A stretch of DNA of 9,600 bases. Origin: Planctomycetota bacterium. Lineage in GTDB: Bacteria > Planctomycetota > UBA1135 > GCA-002686595. Both the position numbers and the translations under genes were made by a program. The DNA lies in the NCBI GenBank assembly GCA_029259675.1, contig JAJDES010000356.1, positions 1 through 9,600 on the forward strand. Direction: 5' to 3'. The number at the start of each line of letters is the position of its first letter. Positions within the stretch are counted from its first letter, which is position 1. This document shows, piece after piece, positions 5,779 to 9,600 of the stretch. Under the pieces are notes generated by a model. That model was not told the DNA's origin. It searched no databases and saw only the letters and a program-made list of their open reading frames with translations.

Positions 5779-7439
5779 GATCGGGTTTCCTGTGGAATCA
5801 GCACGTCCGACTTTGGGGACGGCGAGGAACCATTGTCTTGGGAATTTTCCAGGGCGGCGCGGGCGAAGCCGCGGAAGATCGGGTGCGGTGAAAGGGGCGA
5901 ACTCTGGAACTCGGGGTGGTACTGCACGCCGATGAAGAAGGGATGATCCTTCAGCTCGACGATTTCGACCAGGTCCAGTTCGGGGTGCACTCCACTGGCG
6001 GCCAAGCCCACGGCTTCGAGTTGCTCGCGATAGGCGTTGTTGAATTCAAAGCGATGGCGATGTCGTTCCGACACTCGATCCGCTCCGTAGAGCGCGCGCG
6101 CCCGGCTGCCCTCGCGCAAGTCACACTCGTAGGCGCCCAGGCGCATCGTTCCGCCCATGTCCTTCAGGCTCTTTTGATCCTCCATCAAGTGGATCACCGG
6201 ATGGGGACTATCGGAGGAATGTTCAAGCGTGTGGGCCTTGTCCAAGCCGGCCAGATTGCGGGCCACCTCAATCACAGCGCATTGCATGCCCAGGCAAATT
6301 CCAAAGAAGGGGATGCCGTTTTCGCGCGCGTAACGGGTGGCACTGATCTTGCCTTCCAAACCGCGTTCGCCGAATCCGCCGGGAATCAAGATGCCGTTGA
6401 CGCCTTCGAGCAACTTGGTGCCCTCACTGCGTAAATCCTCGGCGCGGATCTTGCGCAGCTTGACTTTGAAGCCGTTGGCAAATCCGGCGTGATCGAGGGC
6501 TTCGTAAATGGACTTGTAGGCATCGTGCAGCTCGATGTACTTGCCGACGACCGCAATCTCACACTCCGTCTCCGTTGTGCGGATCTTTTCCAGCAAGCCC
6601 CGCCAATCGTCAAGGTTGGTTTCGACATTGGTGGGGAGCTTGAGATTTTCAACGATGATCGAGTCCAACCGCGCCTGGATCAGATCCACAGGGACTTCGT
6701 AAATCGAGAACTCCACATCGCGCTCCTCAATCACAGATTCGCGCCGCACATTGCAGAACAAACTGATCTTGCGCGCCATTTCCTCCGTCATCGGCTCTTC
6801 CGTGCGACAGACGAGCACATGGGGCTGGATGCCGATTTCGCGCAATTTGCCGACCGACTGCTGCGTCGGCTTGGTCTTCATCTCGCCCGAAGACTTGAGA
6901 TAGGGCAGCAACGTAATGTGAACGAAGAGGACGTCCTCCGGCGGACGTTCGAGCGCGAACTGACGTATGGCTTCCAGGAACGGCAGGCTTTCGATGTCGC
7001 CGACCGTGCCGCCGATTTCCGTCAGGGCCACATCGACATCCTTACTGGGAACGCCGGCGTGAATGGCTTCCTTGATCGCGTCTGTAATGTGCGGGATGAC
7101 CTGAACGGTTCGCCCGAGATAGTCGCCGCGGCGCTCCTTCTTGATTACGGACTGGTAGATCTTGCCCGTGGTGAAGTTGCTGTTTTTGGTCAGCACCGCA
7201 TGGGTGAAGCGTTCGTAGTGGCCCAGGTCGAGATCGGTCTCGGCACCGTCGTCGGTGACGTAAACCTCGCCGTGTTGGAAAGGGCTCATGGTGCCCGGAT
7301 CCACATTGATATAGGGATCCAGCTTTTGAACGGAAACCTTGAGTCCGCGCCCTTCGAGGATCATGCCGATCGCCGCCGTGGTCAGTCCCTTACCAAGACT
7401 CGAGACCACTCCGCCCGTGATGAAAATATGTTTGGTCAT
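5775..7439 (-). CDS. pyrG: CTP synthase
   Basis: This 554-residue cytoplasmic enzyme makes CTP from UTP, ATP and glutamine, the last step of pyrimidine nucleotide synthesis. The synthetase domain starts with KHIFITGGVVSSLGKG (3-18), a P-loop-like ATP site, then DPYINVDPGTM and GGTVGDIES (143-151). The class I glutamine amidotransferase domain covers about 295-530, with nucleophile Cys382 in GICLGMQ and the His508/Glu510 pair in YHPEF. Length is close to E. coli PyrG (545), with a short polar tail after 530. I start at ATG 7437-7439 because MTKHIFITGG matches the family. An upstream in-frame ATG at 7484 would add 15 unlikely residues. No clear ribosome site precedes either. The gene heads a unit with DUF1844 (4-bp overlap) and a small membrane protein. 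The leader upstream is long and structured, so control at the RNA level is possible but not shown. Confidence 0.98.
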   Translation of the reverse strand: MTKHIFITGGVVSSLGKGLTTAAIGMILEGRGLKVSVQKLDPYINVDPGTMSPFQHGEVYVTDDGAETDLDLGHYERFTHAVLTKNSNFTTGKIYQSVIKKERRGDYLGRTVQVIPHITDAIKEAIHAGVPSKDVDVALTEIGGTVGDIESLPFLEAIRQFALERPPEDVLFVHITLLPYLKSSGEMKTKPTQQSVGKLREIGIQPHVLVCRTEEPMTEEMARKISLFCNVRRESVIEERDVEFSIYEVPVDLIQARLDSIIVENLKLPTNVETNLDDWRGLLEKIRTTETECEIAVVGKYIELHDAYKSIYEALDHAGFANGFKVKLRKIRAEDLRSEGTKLLEGVNGILIPGGFGERGLEGKISATRYARENGIPFFGICLGMQCAVIEVARNLAGLDKAHTLEHSSDSPHPVIHLMEDQKSLKDMGGTMRLGAYECDLREGSRARALYGADRVSERHRHRFEFNNAYREQLEAVGLAASGVHPELDLVEIVELKDHPFFIGVQYHPEFQSSPLSPHPIFRGFARAALENSQDNGSSPSPKSDVLIPQETRS

Positions 7440-7569
7440 GTAAGGATCGAGACGAGGCGTGGGATGGGTTGCCCGCGGGGGCATGGGGCGGCGGATGGAG
7501 TCGCTCGTGATTCGCTTTGGAATGGAAGGGGATTGCGTAGCTAGGTGCTTTGAAGGCTGAGCTTGGGCA

Positions 7570-7623
7570 GGGATTGTCGATCAACTCCGCACAATCCCAA
7601 TCGTCCGAGCATGAAGCTCGGGC
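7570..7623 (-). promoter_or_regulatory. Two adjacent stem-loops upstream of pyrG
   Basis: On the minus strand, toward pyrG, the first hairpin pairs GCCCGAGC with GCTCGGAC (7616-7623 and 7603-7610) around TTCAT, with one G-U pair. Five bases later GGGATTGT pairs perfectly with ACAATCCC (7591-7598 and 7570-7577) around a 13-base loop. They end about 130 bases before the pyrG ATG. No T-tract follows, so this is not a simple attenuator. If transcription starts upstream they form a structured leader; otherwise the second could be an operator. Confidence 0.45.
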
Positions 7624-7719
7624 AGCGGGCGGAGGCGAGCGGCACCAAAACCTAAGGACCGCATCCGGCCTGCTGAATTGACCCTAATTCGAACCGGACC
7701 GCCAAGGGGCATTCCGTTT

Positions 7720-7793
7720 GACTGGGTGCTCATTGACTGGGTACTCATTAACAGCGTGCTCATTGAATGGGCACTCAGCCGGGTGCACACATT
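7720..7793. repeat. 15-bp tandem repeat, about 4-5 copies
   Basis: The unit GACTGGGTGCTCATT at 7720-7734 is followed by a copy with one change (7735-7749), one with changed first bases (7750-7764) and a weaker one (7765-7779). A degenerate fifth runs to 7793. The GTGCTCATT half is best kept. Because 15 is a multiple of three, all frames stay open and give spurious pentapeptide repeats (such as MSTQS on the minus strand). It lies about 280 bp before pyrG and 280 bp after kdsB. The drift between copies means it is not a fresh slippage product. Confidence 0.75.
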
Positions 7794-7825
7794 CCAAGTG
7801 GAACCCGATGGGCTCCGCGGAAGTT

Positions 7826-7873
7826 GCATTCGTATGCGACACGCTGCGAATGCCGGCGGCTAGGGACGCCGGC
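7826..7873. repeat. Two abutting inverted repeats
   Basis: GCATTCG (7826-7832) pairs with CGAATGC (7847-7853). GCCGGCG (7852-7858) pairs with CGCCGGC (7867-7873) around eight bases. The two stems share bases 7852-7853, so they may compete or stack. There is no T-tract on either side. They could be part of the kdsB 3' end or of a structured RNA. Confidence 0.4.
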
Positions 7874-7971
7874 TCGGCGGGGGCACCCAATGCACGGGCA
7901 AGCGCACATTTGAGGCACCGCTAGAGCGAGCGCTGATTCGAAAGCGACACGAGGCGTTTTGAAAGACCGGG

Positions 7972-7987
7972 GATCCCTGGCGGGATC
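7972..7987 (-). terminator. Possible weak terminator downstream of kdsB
   Basis: On the minus strand, about 84 bases after the kdsB stop, GATCCC-GCCA-GGGATC forms a perfect 6-bp stem with a four-base loop, followed by CCCGGTCTTTC. The tail is only slightly T-rich and starts with Cs, so this is a weak call. It is the best stem near the kdsB end. Confidence 0.3.
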
Positions 7988-8070
7988 GGGCGCTCCCGAG
8001 TCTAAACGGACCCTAAGCAGCTTCCATGCGCCGGGAGCAATTTATCCTCGGTCTGGGTCTATCGGGGGAC

Positions 8071-8892
8071 TCAAGGTGCGCTTGCGGACCGCCTGCAGAA
8101 CTGCTCGTAGTCCTCGCGCGTGTCGATTCCGGCCGGTGCCGCATCCGCCTCGAGAACGCGGATCTTGTGCCCCGCTTCGAGCCAACGCAGCTGCTCAAGC
8201 TGCTCGATGCCCTCGAGCCGTCCCGGCGGCAGCTGGCAGAATTGCTCCAGAGCGCCCGGTCGAAAGGCATAAACGCCAATGTGCAGCCAATGGGCGCCGG
8301 AATCCTCAGCTTCACCGCGCGCGATGGCGCGGGATTGATTGGGGAGCTTGGAGCGCGAGAAGTACAGGGCATCTCCGGCTGCATCGCGCACCACCTTGAC
8401 CCTGGAGGGGTCTTCAGCGGCGTCGCAGGCAAGGGGAGCGGAAAGGGTTGCCAAGCGCACTTGCGGGGCTGCGAAGCAGGCCACCAGCCGATCTAGCAGT
8501 TGCGGCTCCAGCTCCGGTTCATCGCCTTGGACATTGAGAATGACGTCCCAGGGGCCGCGTCCGGAGGCAAGCAGGTGCTGGTGGGCTTCGCGCACGCGAT
8601 CGGTGCCGCTCTGGTGGTCGGGCGAGGTCATGACCGCTTCCAGGCCAACCGAATTTGCGGCCTCAAAGATCTCCTTCGAATCGGTTGCAATCACTCCGGC
8701 CGCAATGGAGGGGGCGCGCAATGCGTTGCGCAGCGTGTGCTCAAAAAGGTACTGCCCGGTATCCCGCAGCAGCATTTTACGCCCCAATCGCGTCGAACCA
8801 ATCCGCGCGGGAACGATTGCGATGGCGTTGAACTTGGATTCGGTGCTCAAGAATTCGATGGAATGGGGGAGTGAGAGCGCGGCACGGTCCAA
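8071..8892 (-). CDS. kdsB: CMP-KDO synthetase (3-deoxy-manno-octulosonate cytidylyltransferase)
   Basis: This cytoplasmic enzyme couples CTP to KDO, giving CMP-KDO for the lipopolysaccharide inner core, and implies an LPS-type outer membrane. Visible motifs are IVPARIGSTRLGRKML (26-41, nucleotide-binding loop), ATDSKEI (69-75), HQSGTDR (93-99), NVQGDEPEL (120-128, metal-binding Asp124), YFSRSKLP (177-184), HIGVYAFR (204-211) and GIDTREDYE (255-263). The start is unclear. The longest frame begins at TTG 8892 (273 residues); a second TTG at 8850 gives 259, nearer the usual 245-255. There is no ATG or GTG in frame before the conserved loop and no good ribosome site. The lipoprotein gene ends 82 bases upstream on the same strand. 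pyrG, which makes its CTP substrate, is the next gene downstream, across 631 bp. Confidence 0.94.
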   Translation of the reverse strand: MDRAALSLPHSIEFLSTESKFNAIAIVPARIGSTRLGRKMLLRDTGQYLFEHTLRNALRAPSIAAGVIATDSKEIFEAANSVGLEAVMTSPDHQSGTDRVREAHQHLLASGRGPWDVILNVQGDEPELEPQLLDRLVACFAAPQVRLATLSAPLACDAAEDPSRVKVVRDAAGDALYFSRSKLPNQSRAIARGEAEDSGAHWLHIGVYAFRPGALEQFCQLPPGRLEGIEQLEQLRWLEAGHKIRVLEADAAPAGIDTREDYEQFCRRSASAP

Positions 8893-8974
8893 CCGGCGCG
8901 GGCGTCAGAGTCTGGGTTCTGAGTCTAGACCAATCCTGTGCGGGACCGCCCGTTTCGCCGTCCGAGACCCAAGC

Positions 8975-9568
8975 TCAGCGGGTGGGGGCTCCCGGCAGCT
9001 TTTTCTTGAACAGCTTGTCGCCGTTCTTTGCGTCGAAGGACTGAAAGGCCTGCACTCGATTGAACTCCATCAAAAACTCGTTGAAGCACACGACCATGGC
9101 CTTGCGCTCCTCGAGCTGAGTCGCCGGGTTGGTTCCCCAGTGAAAGTGGCCCGAAGGGGTTTCGACTTCAAACATGATCGTTTCGGGGCCCACCTTGGGC
9201 GCAGCGCCCTGCTTGCCGTATTCGGCCATGCCCCCGTCGGCGAGCATCTCAATTACATTTTTGACTTGAGCGCCTTCGGCAACTTTGGTGGAGGCGTCGC
9301 GGGTGGTCTGTGAGTAGAGCTCAACGGGATCCGTATGGGCCGGGCTGACCATTTGGAAGTGTTGACCCTGGGTGCGCTGCTCAACCGTCACGCGCAGGGC
9401 ATCATCCGCATCGAGTCCGGCCGTTAAGCCACTTACGCAGCTGCTGAGCAACGCCGTCAACGCAAGGGCCAGGATGGTCGGCACCTGGACTCGCAACTTG
9501 CGGACCGTGGACTGCTGTTGCTTGAAACTCTGCGCGGCGCGGGCGTGTCGAGGGACTGTGTAGTGCAT
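8975..9568 (-). CDS. Putative outer-membrane or periplasmic lipoprotein, unknown function
   Basis: I do not recognise a family. The 197 residues carry a lipoprotein signal: basic stretch VRKLR (22-26), hydrophobic core PTILALALTALL (30-41) and lipobox LSSC with Cys44 as the probable lipidated residue. The n-region is long (about 29 residues) if the ATG at 9568 is used. In-frame TTG or GTG codons at L25 and V29 would give a standard signal of about 20 residues, and none of the choices has a clear ribosome site. The mature part, about 150 residues, is mixed alpha/beta, with MFEVETPSGHFHWGTNP near 132-148 and a Lys-rich end (LFKKKLPG). Cys160 is its only other cysteine. It lies upstream of kdsB on the same strand. 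A link to envelope assembly is only inferred from position. Confidence 0.75.
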   Translation of the reverse strand: MHYTVPRHARAAQSFKQQQSTVRKLRVQVPTILALALTALLSSCVSGLTAGLDADDALRVTVEQRTQGQHFQMVSPAHTDPVELYSQTTRDASTKVAEGAQVKNVIEMLADGGMAEYGKQGAAPKVGPETIMFEVETPSGHFHWGTNPATQLEERKAMVVCFNEFLMEFNRVQAFQSFDAKNGDKLFKKKLPGAPTR

Positions 9569-9600
9569 GGAATTGAGTCGCGGGGGCTTGGAATGTGAGT

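Larger units (their letters stand above)
7440..8070. other. 631-bp intergenic region with no credible gene
   Basis: Between the kdsB stop and the pyrG start I find no protein with recognisable features, no tRNA and no known riboswitch. Short open frames exist on both strands, but most are by-products of a 15-bp repeat, which stays open in every frame. The stretch holds the 15-bp tandem array (7720-7793) and stem-loops at 7570-7623, 7826-7873 and 7972-7987. It must contain the kdsB transcript end and the pyrG promoter and leader. For a gene-dense window it is long, and a small RNA or regulatory leader could lie here. Confidence 0.6.

Noticed and set aside
6931..6948. Near-palindrome in pyrG (ACGTCC ... 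GGACGT)
   Set aside because: It has an internal mismatch and lies in ordinary coding sequence, weaker than the metG palindrome.
7686..7695. tRNA T-loop-like GGTTCGAATT on the minus strand
   Set aside because: The flanking bases do not form a T-stem, and no acceptor, D-arm or anticodon arm can be drawn around it.
7678..7924. Short frames on both strands with pentapeptide repeats (such as MSTQS or DWVLI types)
   Set aside because: A 15-bp repeat keeps every frame open; none has a ribosome site, a sensible start or a domain.
8893..8974. Small repeats (GAGTCT twice, GTCTAGAC palindrome) before kdsB
   Set aside because: Too short to separate from chance in an 82-bp gap, and no promoter elements align with them.

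Overview
The window reads as ordinary chromosome of a Gram-negative bacterium. It has a kdsB gene for KDO/lipopolysaccharide synthesis, a lipoprotein with a lipobox, moderately high GC, and dense genes mostly on the minus strand. There are no phage, IS, CRISPR, tRNA or rRNA signatures. The mix (a very lysine/arginine-rich histone-like protein beside HU, a DUF1844 protein after pyrG, a zinc-ribbon EI24 protein, few clear Shine-Dalgarno sites) would suit an uncultivated or deep-branching phylum such as Planctomycetota or a delta-proteobacteria-like lineage. That placement is a guess.

Layout. From 1 to 734 on the plus strand is a two-gene nucleoid unit: a 133-residue, 62% Lys+Arg pentad-repeat protein, then an 89-residue HU-family protein, closed by a hairpin terminator. 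From 735 to 936 is a convergent gap with two perfect inverted repeats. From 3908 down to 937 on the minus strand are an EI24/CysZ-like membrane protein with an N-terminal zinc ribbon and then methionyl-tRNA synthetase (metG). From 3909 to 4075 is a divergent promoter region with a duplicated 12-bp element. From 4076 to 5245 on the plus strand is a glutaryl-CoA dehydrogenase, ending 3 bp from the next convergent gene.

From 7439 down to 5249 on the minus strand is pyrG, overlapping by 4 bp a DUF1844 gene, followed by a 62-residue membrane/coiled-coil protein. From 7440 to 8070 is a 631-bp stretch with no credible gene, carrying a 15-bp tandem repeat and several hairpins. From 8892 to 8071 is kdsB, and from 9568 to 8975 an unrecognised lipoprotein, both minus strand.

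Functional links. PyrG makes CTP, and KdsB uses CTP to activate KDO, so the two lie together plausibly, though 631 bp separate them. The basic repeat protein and HU probably act together on DNA. The remaining genes are housekeeping (metG), lysine/tryptophan or aromatic catabolism (glutaryl-CoA dehydrogenase) and envelope proteins. I see no defence or mobile system. The least explained items are the basic pentad-repeat protein, the 631-bp structured intergenic region, the pyrG-linked small genes and a 22-bp perfect palindrome inside metG.
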